From Acidisarcina polymorpha (lineage in GTDB: Bacteria > Acidobacteriota > Terriglobia > Terriglobales > Acidobacteriaceae): a DNA stretch of 64,000 bases. Each line of letters opens with the position of its first letter. The first letter of the stretch is position 1. Made by a program: the position numbers and the translations under genes. Under the pieces are notes generated by a model. The model saw only the letters and a program-made list of their open reading frames with translations. It ran no database searches and was not told where the DNA came from. Shown here piece after piece: positions 1 through 7,810 of this stretch. The DNA is taken from the NCBI RefSeq assembly GCF_003330725.1, contig NZ_CP030840.1, positions 2,418,001-2,482,000 on the forward strand, read 5' to 3'.

Positions 1-449
1 GCAAAATCCACGCCGCCGCTCAAGTCAAGAGCGACGCCGATCTCCAAAGAGCGGACTTCTTCACCCTGATCACGCTGGCTTTCGCCTCGGCCTGGTCTCC
101 CAATCCCGGCAATCCACCCTTCTATCTCGACCTGCCCACCGCGGACGGCAAGCCCCGCCTTGACGTCGTCGCCAAATGGCTAGCCAACGCGCCGCTCGTG
201 ATCTTGGACCAATATGCAATCGGTCTGAAGCATCTCCACGCCATCGCCTTCGATGCCGGGACCAATGACGAATTCAAGCAGATTCCCCGCGATCTCATCA
301 CCCTCGACCGCGATCTCACCCTGAATAAAATTCCTCACACCTACGAAACCTACGCCGGCTCCCACATCGATCACATCCCCCAGCGCCTCGAAGAGAAAGT
401 GCTACCTTTCTTCGCCCGGAATCTCTCCTTCACCCAACCAACTCCATAG
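1..449 (+). CDS. alpha/beta hydrolase, esterase family (3' end only)
   Basis: The gene enters from the left edge, so only the last ~148 codons (frame starting at base 3) are visible, ending in TAG at 447-449. The C-terminal part has the layout of the putative esterase (esterase D / enterochelin esterase-like) alpha/beta hydrolases: a segment resembling IAFDAGTNDEF, an aspartate-rich strand, then a YAGSHIDHI motif carrying the likely catalytic histidine, and a helix ending FFARNLSF. The nucleophile elbow lies outside the window. The family assignment rests on the tail alone, so the substrate cannot be stated. Confidence 0.6.
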   Translation, partial: KIHAAAQVKSDADLQRADFFTLITLAFASAWSPNPGNPPFYLDLPTADGKPRLDVVAKWLANAPLVILDQYAIGLKHLHAIAFDAGTNDEFKQIPRDLITLDRDLTLNKIPHTYETYAGSHIDHIPQRLEEKVLPFFARNLSFTQPTP

Positions 450-807
450 CCAATCCGATCCAGCTATGCAACTTTTCTTAGGGATTTAAGGAGCGCTTGT
501 CACTTCCTACAACGAGTGGGACAGAAATGATCTATTCAGGGAGTAACGGTGTGTCGAATGCCGCTGCGGGAGGTATCTGTTGCATCGGATCCGACCGAAC
601 GGCAAAGCCTGGTTCATCTCAGCTTCGAAGGCTTCGATGCTGAAGGCAGTAAGACAAGAGTTATATGCATCACCTGTGTCAATCTAGCGGTGAACATAAG
701 CGCCAGTCCGATCCTGGTAAACTTCGAGCCGTTAATCCTGCGAAGGCACACAGCAACAAGCTCTAAAACAAACGAGAAGCGCGGGCGACCAGCAGGGGTG
801 CTCTCGG
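450..807. other. gap without a convincing gene; contains a 25-bp palindrome
   Basis: Short open frames cross this stretch on both strands, but none has a recognisable domain, a good ribosome binding site or conserved-looking composition. The notable element is a near-perfect 25-bp inverted repeat at 619-643, listed separately. Confidence 0.5.
619..643. repeat. 25-bp near-perfect palindrome
   Basis: Arms TCAGC (619-623) and GCTGA (639-643) enclose TCGAAG (625-630), a single G, and CTTCGA (632-637); the only mismatch is T624 opposite T638. A one-base centre is too tight for a hairpin loop, so a dimeric-protein binding site is likelier than an RNA structure. No gene can be tied to it with confidence. 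Confidence 0.5.
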
Positions 808-1686
808 TCAGTTGCGAAATGCTCCTCGCTTCCGCGCTCTCCATGCAAACAGGCATCCCAGGAACATGGCGCCGGAGACAGCGGTACTCAGCGGAAGACC
901 GAGGTTCAGCCCGTTGTGCAGCCCTGGATCTTCCCGAAAGGCAAGCCAATCACCAGCCGTAGTTCCCGCCGCCCGCAATGCGATGACGGCCGTCCAGTAC
1001 GCCGCTTTGGTGGTCCATCCATCGCGCCTTCCCAGGGCAAGAACAAGCCCGAAGATCGCGGTCAGCAGCAGCGTCCCATAGCCCGTGCTGAGATGAAGTT
1101 CATCGGCTACCCAGTCGCCGATCGCCGTGCCCAAAGTTCCCGCCGTCAACAAGGAAAGCCAGTACCAGCCACCGGTCGCTGGCCGCCCCTTGCTGTCTGA
1201 AGCCGCTGCAAGCAGCCGGGGTGCAACCGGCCAGACGACCAGAGCCTGAAGAACTGCCAGTCCCCGGATCACCTGAAGATATGGCAAAGCAAAGGTGTGC
1301 GTGGCGAGGTCTGCAAGGTTGGTGGCCGCAGTGCGCAACACGATCACGGCGCCCCAGTACCATACCTGGCTTCGAACCGAGGAACGGCGCTCGCCAAATA
1401 GCACCGCAAAAAAGATCAACGCCAGTGGACCCAGACCTATCCAGTGATTCCACCCGAAATAGTATGAGCAGTCGTCGCCGGTATTGCAGCCCAGGACGCT
1501 GGCCATTGCCATCACCGCCCAATACCGCGCGTCGACATCTGGCACGCTTCCATAATGCATGGGCCGGATAAAGTCAGGCCATTTCACCGCGACCCCTTGA
1601 TGGTTAAGACCTTGATGCTCAATACCTTGGTGCTTAATACCTTGATGCTTGATACTCTGTTCGCTCACGCTTGCCTCCACTCTCAT
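808..1686 (-). CDS. COG4705-like multi-TM membrane protein with repetitive N-terminus
   Basis: This polytopic membrane protein of about 292 residues has 7-8 hydrophobic segments. It contains repeated modules of the type R-x-A-x-T-x-x-D-x-L/W (RTAATNLADL, RAAGTTAGDWL), the pattern of the uncharacterised COG4705 membrane-anchored family. I chose the ATG at 1686 because an AGAGG sits nine bases upstream; an ATG at 1695 is the alternative. Before the first membrane segment the protein has four copies of a pentapeptide, (I/L)-(K/E/N)-H-Q-G, encoded by a 15-bp tandem repeat (1595-1654). This is not expected for the family and may mean translation really starts further in. Function unknown. Confidence 0.6.
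   Translation of the reverse strand: MRVEASVSEQSIKHQGIKHQGIEHQGLNHQGVAVKWPDFIRPMHYGSVPDVDARYWAVMAMASVLGCNTGDDCSYYFGWNHWIGLGPLALIFFAVLFGERRSSVRSQVWYWGAVIVLRTAATNLADLATHTFALPYLQVIRGLAVLQALVVWPVAPRLLAAASDSKGRPATGGWYWLSLLTAGTLGTAIGDWVADELHLSTGYGTLLLTAIFGLVLALGRRDGWTTKAAYWTAVIALRAAGTTAGDWLAFREDPGLHNGLNLGLPLSTAVSGAMFLGCLFAWRARKRGAFRN
1595..1654. repeat. 15-bp tandem repeat, four units
   Basis: Four head-to-tail units of 15 bp (1595-1609, 1610-1624, 1625-1639, 1640-1654), each of the form CCTTGRTGSTYRAKA on the plus strand and differing at a few positions. Because the unit is a multiple of three, it stays in frame in the minus-strand gene and encodes four (I/L)xHQG pentapeptides. Copy number could vary between strains without breaking the frame. 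Confidence 0.85.
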
Positions 1687-1789
1687 GGTTCGCATCCTCT
1701 ACCTGCGTGCTTCTGCGTACTCCTTGCGCCCGGACTTTCTGTCGGTGGAGTTCAGCAGTCGCTGAGATTTCATCGCGGCAGTGTCGCCG

Positions 1790-2122
1790 CTAGCGAAACA
1801 CGACCGTGCTGTGGTTCAGCTCCCATCCAGAGACCACGACTACCGTGCCCGCGGGATGGCCCGGAGAATCTTCAACCATAACTACTTTTTCGCCGATCGC
1901 AAGCTTCACCGGAACTGCTTTGCCCGGTTCTAGCGTGATCTCGCTCTCACCAGCCTTGACCTTCATCTCCACCTTGGAATCGTTCCGCAGGTTGAAGCTC
2001 ACGGTCTTTATCTTCGTGACCATTTCATAAGTCGCATTCGCCGAGGGCGCCGCGTACGCTGCCCTGCTCGAATGGAGTGCAGCCGATATCATCATGCCTC
2101 CCAAGATAAGACGGTTTCTCAT
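1790..2122 (-). CDS. small secreted protein of unknown function
   Basis: A 110-residue product with a clear Sec signal peptide (about residues 1-26, ending AAYAAP). The mature part of ~84 residues is strand-rich and hydrophilic, with no cysteines and no motif I recognise. The start is supported by AGGAGA seven bases before the ATG at 2122. It lies divergently upstream of the DUF3500 gene and its leader, so the two could share regulatory DNA. A periplasmic or surface beta-sandwich is a guess from the strand pattern only. Confidence 0.6.
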   Translation of the reverse strand: MRNRLILGGMMISAALHSSRAAYAAPSANATYEMVTKIKTVSFNLRNDSKVEMKVKAGESEITLEPGKAVPVKLAIGEKVVMVEDSPGHPAGTVVVVSGWELNHSTVVFR

Positions 2123-2205
2123 GGAGTCTCCTTTTCACTTCCGAATGAACTGCGTCCCTGTTCAGGCGCTTACTTGCCGAGCCCGGTATGCGATAGGTCT
2201 GCTGA

Positions 2206-2238
2206 TCGAAATCGTTTGAGACTTCGAAATCGTTTGAG
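2206..2238. promoter_or_regulatory. 15-bp direct repeat upstream of the DUF3500 gene
   Basis: The 15-mer TCGAAATCGTTTGAG occurs at 2206-2220 and again at 2224-2238, an 18-bp period. OmpR-type regulators bind direct repeats, and an OmpR-type regulator is encoded 1.4 kb downstream. That link is inference; the repeat itself is plain in the sequence. Confidence 0.5.
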
Positions 2239-2257
2239 CAAACCCTAGCGCAGCATC

Positions 2258-2308
2258 CTGAAGATCTCCTGTATTGGAGCGCCTCGCGGCTCTACAGGGA
2301 ATCTTCAG
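2258..2308 (+). promoter_or_regulatory. 51-nt structured leader (long hairpin) before the DUF3500 gene
   Basis: Nested complementary arms: CTGAAGAT (2258-2265) with ATCTTCAG (2301-2308), CCTGTA (2268-2273) with TACAGG (2293-2298), and GAGC (2277-2280) with GCTC (2289-2292). In total there are 18 base pairs with small internal loops. It ends 54 bases before the start codon and has no U-tract, so it looks like a 5'-UTR regulatory or stabilising element, or a protein-binding palindrome, and not a terminator. Confidence 0.6.
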
Positions 2309-2362
2309 TAAATGCGGCTAGCCTTCTCGTCGAAGCAATCGATTTCTCACGGAGATACGCAC

Positions 2363-3625
2363 ATGGAACTCGTTCATCCCGCCGGCCATCACGCTCACGC
2401 GCACGATCATGCCGAAACATCGACCACACGACGGCAATTTATTACCTCTCTCTTGGCCGCCAGCATCGTCGCACCTTACGCCTTTGGTGAGGTCGATAAG
2501 GGCGACCTGGCGGCAGGCTATCGTCGCGACTCCGAAGTCATGGAGCGAGTCGGGCTCGCTGATCCATTCAAAGGAATCACCACAAATGGAACGATTATTC
2601 CCGGCCTGTATAAGATCGCGCCGACCCAATGCCCGACGGACGCCGTGCGCAACGCCGCAGCCCACTACATGGCCACGCTGAGTGATCAGCAACTGGTGCG
2701 CACCGTGTTTCCGGTCGATGACCCGCAATGGCGAAAGTGGGCAAATCAGGGGTACTACGTACGGAGCGGCGTCAGCATGCGCGACATGACAACCCCCCAG
2801 CGCGAGGCTGCAATGGCTCTTATGCGCGCTTCGCTCAGCGCTAAGGGCTTCGACCTGGCGCGCAACATCATGCGCCTCAACGAAACACTGGCCGAGATGA
2901 TCGACGATCACCTCGTCACCGGCGAGTGGGCATACTACTTCACGATCATGGGTAAGCCGTCGGCGATGGAACCTTGGGGATGGCAGTTCCAGGGCCCGCA
3001 CGCCATCCTCAATTACTTCGTGCTTGGCGATCAGGTTGTCGCCACCCCGCTGTTCTTTGGTTCAGAGCCGACTCATGCCACATCCGGAAAATACAAGGGA
3101 CTATCTGTCCTCCAGAAGGAACAAAATGATGGCTTGGCCCTGGTGCGATCGTTGCCGCAACTACAGCAGCAGCGAGCGGTCTTGAAGTTCTCGAAGACCG
3201 GCAACGATAACCTTACCGAAGCATTCAAAGATAACATCGTTTTGGATTACGCGGGTCTCCGGGCGAACGAACTGCCGCCGCCCGCTCGTCAGAGCCTGCG
3301 TGATTTGGTTCAGCTTTATGTCAGTAACATGGATGAAGACCATGCCCGCATGAAGATGAACGAGGTGGACCAACACCTGGACAACACCTGGTTCTCCTGG
3401 ATTGGCGGAATCGAACCCGGCAGCGTTTACTACTATCGCATCCAGAGCCCTGTCGTCGTCATTGAATTCGACCACCAGACGCCGGCCAACCTTGCGCGAT
3501 TCGCAGCGGATCCGGACGCTCCCACCCGCCAGCATATTCACACCGTGCTGCGTACTCCCAACGGAAATGATTACGGCAAGGATCTCCTAAGACAGCACTA
3601 CCTGACGCATCCACACACGACTTAG
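2363..3625 (+). CDS. DUF3500 family protein, Tat-exported
   Basis: A 420-residue protein matching the DUF3500 family along its length; the C-terminal block (YVSNMDEDHARMKM, DNTWFSWIGG, VVVIEFDHQ, HIHTVLRTPNGNDYGKDLL) is the most characteristic part. The start at 2363 is chosen for GGAG eight bases upstream; an in-frame ATG at 2312 lies in the leader and lacks a site. The N-terminus is a His-rich stretch (HHAHAHDH, about residues 9-16) before a twin-arginine signal (TRRQFITSLLAAS). The family has no firmly established role that I know of. It is followed by a two-component system, which may control it. Confidence 0.8.
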   Translation: MELVHPAGHHAHAHDHAETSTTRRQFITSLLAASIVAPYAFGEVDKGDLAAGYRRDSEVMERVGLADPFKGITTNGTIIPGLYKIAPTQCPTDAVRNAAAHYMATLSDQQLVRTVFPVDDPQWRKWANQGYYVRSGVSMRDMTTPQREAAMALMRASLSAKGFDLARNIMRLNETLAEMIDDHLVTGEWAYYFTIMGKPSAMEPWGWQFQGPHAILNYFVLGDQVVATPLFFGSEPTHATSGKYKGLSVLQKEQNDGLALVRSLPQLQQQRAVLKFSKTGNDNLTEAFKDNIVLDYAGLRANELPPPARQSLRDLVQLYVSNMDEDHARMKMNEVDQHLDNTWFSWIGGIEPGSVYYYRIQSPVVVIEFDHQTPANLARFAADPDAPTRQHIHTVLRTPNGNDYGKDLLRQHYLTHPHTT

Positions 3626-3698
3626 AAGTTCCTAGCATCTCTTGAGACCCGGCTAAGCGTCTCTCACTAATAATGAAGATAGAGGAGGCGTCTCGCCC

Positions 3699-4379
3699 GT
3701 GCACATCCTGATTGTGGAGGACAAGCATAGTCTCGCTAACATGCTTAGGACCAGCCTTGAAGAGAAAGGCAATACCGTCGTTCTTGCCTTCGAGGGGGAA
3801 GAAGGATTGGCTCACGCCGAGTCGGGTCTCTTCGACGTCATGGTCCTGGATATTATGTTGCCGCGCATGGATGGCCTTGAGGTCATACGGCGTCTTCGCC
3901 ACAAAGGCCATCTGCTGCCAGTTCTGGCGCTGACCGCCCGCGACACGGTCGCTGACATCGTGGCCGCGCTTGACCTCGGCATCGACGACTATCTTACCAA
4001 GCCGTTTGCCATGGCTGAATTTCTGGCGCGGCTTCGCGCCGTCGCACGCAAGGGGCCCGCGGTGAAACACGTCGACCTTCAGGTAGGAGATCTTGTTCTC
4101 GATCCCAGGAGCGGTCAGGTCAGGCGCGGAGACGTACTCTTGATGCTTACGCGCAGACAGTTCGCCTTACTCGAGTACCTCATGCGGCGCGCAGGTCATG
4201 TGCTCACGCGAGAAGCCCTCCTCGAGCGGATCTGGAGCGATAATCCGGATGTCGCCGCGAACACGCTGGAGGTTTTCATTCGCGCTCTACGTACCAAGAT
4301 CGACGTCGATCGTGAGAAGAGTTTGATTGAAACAGTTCGTGGTGTCGGTTATCGCATGGATAGCGGTGTCCAACCATGA
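3699..4379 (+). CDS. OmpR/PhoB-family response regulator
   Basis: A 226-residue two-domain regulator. The receiver (1-118) has the acidic pocket E7/D8, phospho-acceptor D51 in VLDIMLP, T79 and K101 in YLTKPF. The winged-helix DNA-binding domain (125-222) has LTRRQFALLEYLMR and VRGVGYRM. It starts at a GTG (3699) with GAGGAGG ten bases upstream. Its last four bases overlap the start of the kinase gene (ATGA), so the pair is co-translated. Closest functional types are metal- or envelope-stress regulators of the CusR/TctD sort, but the ligand cannot be read from sequence. Likely targets are its own operon and the DUF3500 gene upstream. Confidence 0.92.
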   Translation: MHILIVEDKHSLANMLRTSLEEKGNTVVLAFEGEEGLAHAESGLFDVMVLDIMLPRMDGLEVIRRLRHKGHLLPVLALTARDTVADIVAALDLGIDDYLTKPFAMAEFLARLRAVARKGPAVKHVDLQVGDLVLDPRSGQVRRGDVLLMLTRRQFALLEYLMRRAGHVLTREALLERIWSDNPDVAANTLEVFIRALRTKIDVDREKSLIETVRGVGYRMDSGVQP

Positions 4380-5791
4380 AACCGCCTCCCATTCGTGTTC
4401 GACTTACGGCCTGGTACCTGGTCGTGATATCGACCGCCCTCACAGTCTCCTTCTTCGCAGTGTACTTCGGTATACAGAGGGCCATTGAAGACACCGTAGA
4501 CACGCAGCTCGAAGCGCGGAGCGACACACTGATACGCTTCCTGGAACATTACAATCCACCCCGGGTCGCCGCAGGGTCGCAGCCGCTTCCAGCAGAGGCT
4601 GCACTGGGCCCAGGCGACCAGCTCTATCAGATCAGTGATGTCTCCGGAGCCATGCTCTTCCAGTCACCCGCTATGCGCGAACTTCAGGTGCCGCTCGACG
4701 TAAACCAGCTCTATCATCACTACCGTCACCACCGCGACCAGGGAAATTTCACCACCTACTATCGCCGCAGCAGCGACGTTCGCGTACTGGCATCTCTTGT
4801 TCAACTGCAAGGCAACGCATATCGCATTCAAGTCGCCACCGACGTAAACCCGTTTTACGAAATTCTGGAAACATTTAGAAAGTGGTCATGGGCCGGCTTG
4901 CCGCTCATCGTCTGTCTGGCCGGCCTTGGTGGCTATTGGCTCACCGGGCGAGCGATGAAGCCCGTCCATGACCTCGTCCATTCCACGCGCGACATCTCGG
5001 AACACAGCCTATCCAGGCGTATCCCAGTCCCAGCCGCGCAGGATGAACTGCGCCAGCTCGCTGAGACCATCAACGCAATGCTCGCCAGGCTGGAGTCGGC
5101 CTTCACAAGAGTCACGCGCTTTACCGCAGACGCTTCGCACGAGCTGCGCACTCCCATCACCGTCATCCGGACCACAGCCGAGGTCATCCTCGAACGAGAG
5201 CGCTCGAGTGCGGAGTTGAGGGAGATGGTTGGATTGATCCTGCGTGAGTCGGAGTCCACGTCAACCCTGATCGAACAACTGTTGACTCTCGCCCGGACTG
5301 ATGCTGACACCGAGCAGCTGAATCTGGAGGAGTTGGAGCTGCGATCCTTATTAGCGGAGCTGGACGCAAGCAGCAGAGTGCTTGCCGAAAGCCGCAGTCT
5401 GCAATGGACAATGGAAGTCCCCGATCAGCCCGTCGTCATCCATGCAGATCAGGCAAATCTGCGACGCATGCTCCTCATTCTGATTGAGAACGCCTGCCGC
5501 TACACCGAGCCCAATGGATCGGTCCGGCTCAGCCTGCGTGTACAGAAACCCGAAGCCCTGATCGAAGTGACCGATACCGGCATCGGGATTCCTCCCGAGG
5601 AATTAACGCATATCTTCGACCGCTTCTATCGCGCCTCAAACGCGCGCTTCTTTGATCCCGAGGGAACAGGTCTGGGCCTGCCAATCGCTAGATGGATCGC
5701 AACCTCGCACGGCGGCACTCTGACCGCGCAGAGCACCCTCGGCAGGGGAACCTGCATGGCAGTTCGCCTTCGCCTAAGCGGGAACGAGTGA
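4376..5791 (+). CDS. HAMP-containing sensor histidine kinase
   Basis: A 471-residue membrane kinase partnered with the preceding regulator. Order: TM1 (about 13-33), a ~135-residue periplasmic sensor region with no recognised fold, TM2 (171-190), HAMP (191-245), the dimerisation/phosphoacceptor helix with H255 in ADASHELRTP, and an ATPase domain with N372 (ENACRY), DTGIGIP (400-406) and GTGLGLPIA. All catalytic residues are present. It begins inside the regulator's stop codon. The periplasmic part contains several His/Tyr clusters (YHHYRHHRD, about 113-121), which would suit a metal or small-ligand sensor, but this is only suggestive. Confidence 0.92.
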   Translation: MKPPPIRVRLTAWYLVVISTALTVSFFAVYFGIQRAIEDTVDTQLEARSDTLIRFLEHYNPPRVAAGSQPLPAEAALGPGDQLYQISDVSGAMLFQSPAMRELQVPLDVNQLYHHYRHHRDQGNFTTYYRRSSDVRVLASLVQLQGNAYRIQVATDVNPFYEILETFRKWSWAGLPLIVCLAGLGGYWLTGRAMKPVHDLVHSTRDISEHSLSRRIPVPAAQDELRQLAETINAMLARLESAFTRVTRFTADASHELRTPITVIRTTAEVILERERSSAELREMVGLILRESESTSTLIEQLLTLARTDADTEQLNLEELELRSLLAELDASSRVLAESRSLQWTMEVPDQPVVIHADQANLRRMLLILIENACRYTEPNGSVRLSLRVQKPEALIEVTDTGIGIPPEELTHIFDRFYRASNARFFDPEGTGLGLPIARWIATSHGGTLTAQSTLGRGTCMAVRLRLSGNE

Positions 5792-5820
5792 GCTCAGCGG
5801 CTCCCTCCGTCTAAGATGCC

Positions 5821-5851
5821 ACACCGTGTTAAAGAGATAACATGCCGGTGT
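5821..5851. terminator. hairpin between convergent genes
   Basis: ACACCG-TGTTA (5821-5831) pairs with TAACA (5838-5842) and CGGTGT (5846-5851), with a three-base bulge and a six-base loop. It sits between the ends of the kinase gene and the DUF4267 gene, so it may protect both 3' ends. There is no U-tract on either strand, so intrinsic termination is not certain. Confidence 0.4.
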
Positions 5852-5864
5852 CCAAGGCTTGGGT

Positions 5865-6245
5865 TCAAAAGACTTGAATTAGGAACAGGCCCGTGATGAC
5901 CATGACAGTGAAGGTCACGCCATGAATGGAGAAGGCTGCCTGCTTTGAGCCGCCCGAACCAAGTACGTTCGACATATCGCCGAACGCGGTGAGGGACTCG
6001 ACGAGAAACGCAATGCCCACGGTCCGCGAATTCGTTGTAAGCATCAGCGTAAGGGCGACCAGGCCGGATACGATGTCCCGGATACCTTTGAGGCGCAGCC
6101 ACGCGCGAGTGTCCGGATCCGGTGAGGGAAGCTTGAGGCCGAAGGACCCCGTCATCTTTTCGGGCGAAGCGATGTAGAAGCTGCCGATGATGATGATCCC
6201 GGCGGCGAGCAGAACTGCGACAGCGAGAGGGACGGTGGTGTGCAT
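5865..6245 (-). CDS. DUF4267 domain membrane protein
   Basis: A 126-residue integral membrane protein with about four hydrophobic segments. The block LRLKGIRDIVSGLVAL, followed by SLTAFGDM, is typical of DUF4267. The start is backed by AGGAG seven bases upstream of the ATG at 6245. It stands alone between a convergent kinase gene and a hydrolase gene. Family function is unknown. Members are usually single small membrane proteins near oxidoreductases or regulators. Confidence 0.75.
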   Translation of the reverse strand: MHTTVPLAVAVLLAAGIIIIGSFYIASPEKMTGSFGLKLPSPDPDTRAWLRLKGIRDIVSGLVALTLMLTTNSRTVGIAFLVESLTAFGDMSNVLGSGGSKQAAFSIHGVTFTVMVITGLFLIQVF

Positions 6246-6519
6246 GAAATAGCTCCTTTAGTAAATCTAGCAACGCTACATAAGATTCGGCGCAAATGCT
6301 GGAAGATTCAGGACGACGAAAGGTTTTCTAGCGGCGCTATCCTTTACCTGGATGGAGTGAGGGGCGCTGATAACGGCGCCCGTTAATATCCGCTCCAGAT
6401 CAATTCAGGACGAGTGAATGGCAATTCGTCCGAATTTCTCAATCTTTCCCGCTACGCACGCTTCCTAGCGACGCTGAGTTCCTGGCTCGTCAGGCGTTGT
6501 CTATGTTCGCGCTGCACCT

Positions 6520-7524
6520 TCAGTGGGTCATGCCGATACTACTGAGCCACTTGTCCACTAGCTCAGGCCAGTCCGTTATGGGCAAGTTAGTGCGACGAAG
6601 TCCAAATGCATGTCCGCCTTGCGCATACAGATGCATCTCGACCGGAACGCCTGCGTTCTTCAGAGCAATATAGTACGCAAGCGCATCGTCGACATTGTCA
6701 ACATGGTCGTCTTCGCTCTGGAGCAAAAACGTGGGCGGTGTCTGGCTTGTAACCGGAATCTCGGGGTTAAGGCAGAGTTCATGATTCTGGCAGGATTTCA
6801 GAATAGATTGCGGTATGGAATACTTGGTCCTGCCTTGATGAGTGTCCCATTCTGCTGCCGATAATGAGAGATGACCAGGGTAGATGGGAATCGCGAAGTC
6901 GGGTCTGCAGCTCACCTTATCAGCCGCATCGACAAGTGGGTAAATACGCTGAGTGTGTGTGCTTACCGCCGCCACCAGATGACCGCCTGACGAGAACCCG
7001 AGAACCCCGATCTTATGGGGGTCAACATGAAGTCCTGCAGCGTGAAAGCGTACAAGACCAATCGTTCTTTGAGCGTCTTCCAGAGCCATCGGGGACTCGG
7101 GATATGGTCCCGACTTCGGGTACGGTCCCACGTCAGTGACTCGGTACTTTAAGAGGACGCACGTAATGCCCCGCGGCGTTAACCAATCACAGACCTCCGT
7201 TCCTTCGAGGTCGATCGCCAAGCCCTGGTACCCTCCGCCGGGAAACACCACCACAGCCACGCCCGTGTTGCTGCCGGTTGGTCCGTACACCGTCATTGTG
7301 GGACGGGTGACGTTGCTGATCCCAGTCACGGGCCTGCCGGTACCTTGCCACGCCTTTGGCGTGGTCTCTTCGAACTCGGGACCAGAAGTGAGTTGAGGAT
7401 CCGGCACGGCTCCAGGCCAAATCGGAACCTGAGGATGACCTGCGGAGGGTTGCCAAACTGGCCTTTGCCCAAAAAGTGCGCCGCAAATGAAAAAGGCGTA
7501 CAGCCCTGCAACAAAACGCTTCAT
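6520..7524 (-). CDS. secreted alpha/beta hydrolase, acetyl-xylan-esterase-like
   Basis: A 334-residue hydrolase with an N-terminal signal peptide (about 1-20, ending LFGQ). The fold elements are in order: oxyanion-hole loop FPGGGY (94-99), nucleophile elbow GFSSGG with Ser178, acidic residue in SEDDHVD (about D272/D273), and catalytic His305 in GGHAFG. This set, together with VPIWPG near the N-terminus, matches the BD-FAE / AXE-like esterases associated with plant polysaccharide deacetylation. A role in removing acetyl groups from xylan fits a soil acidobacterium but is inferred. No other carbohydrate-active gene is beside it. Confidence 0.8.
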   Translation of the reverse strand: MKRFVAGLYAFFICGALFGQRPVWQPSAGHPQVPIWPGAVPDPQLTSGPEFEETTPKAWQGTGRPVTGISNVTRPTMTVYGPTGSNTGVAVVVFPGGGYQGLAIDLEGTEVCDWLTPRGITCVLLKYRVTDVGPYPKSGPYPESPMALEDAQRTIGLVRFHAAGLHVDPHKIGVLGFSSGGHLVAAVSTHTQRIYPLVDAADKVSCRPDFAIPIYPGHLSLSAAEWDTHQGRTKYSIPQSILKSCQNHELCLNPEIPVTSQTPPTFLLQSEDDHVDNVDDALAYYIALKNAGVPVEMHLYAQGGHAFGLRRTNLPITDWPELVDKWLSSIGMTH

Positions 7525-7662
7525 TTGAACATTAGAATTAACGACCGAGGATCCGGGCCGGCCATCGCTAGTAGCAAAGTGGGTTCACCTGGCGGATGGG
7601 ACTCGGGAAGCTGTTGTAGGCCTAGCCCGCGACGAATCGAGCAAGTCCCTTTCCGCAAGTTG

Positions 7663-7700
7663 TGTCATCCTGAGCGACTAAAGGAAGCGAAGGACCCGGG
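7663..7700. repeat. copy of a dispersed GTCATCCTGAGCG-type repeat
   Basis: The segment contains GTCATCCTGAGCG followed closely by GAAGCGAAGGACC. From memory, this combination recurs as intergenic repeats in acidobacterial and several other soil-bacterial genomes. Here the two halves are separated by a few extra bases, so it looks like a diverged copy. It lies in the 286-bp gap between the hydrolase and the ABC ATPase genes, where I see no gene. Confidence 0.4.
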
Positions 7701-7810
7701 AAGCCACAATCCCAGAGGAGGTCAACCCATTCCAGCGGCGATGCCCACCTGTCAGGAAGAACCCCGATTAGTGACTGTGACAGCTACAAATGTAGCGCCA
7801 ATATCCCCCG

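Noticed and set aside
549-962. 137-codon plus-strand frame
   Set aside because: Half overlaps the COG4705-like gene in antisense. No domain, poor start context. I leave 450-807 as unassigned.
1595-1654. CRISPR array
   Set aside because: The units are 15 bp and contiguous with no spacers, so it is a minisatellite.
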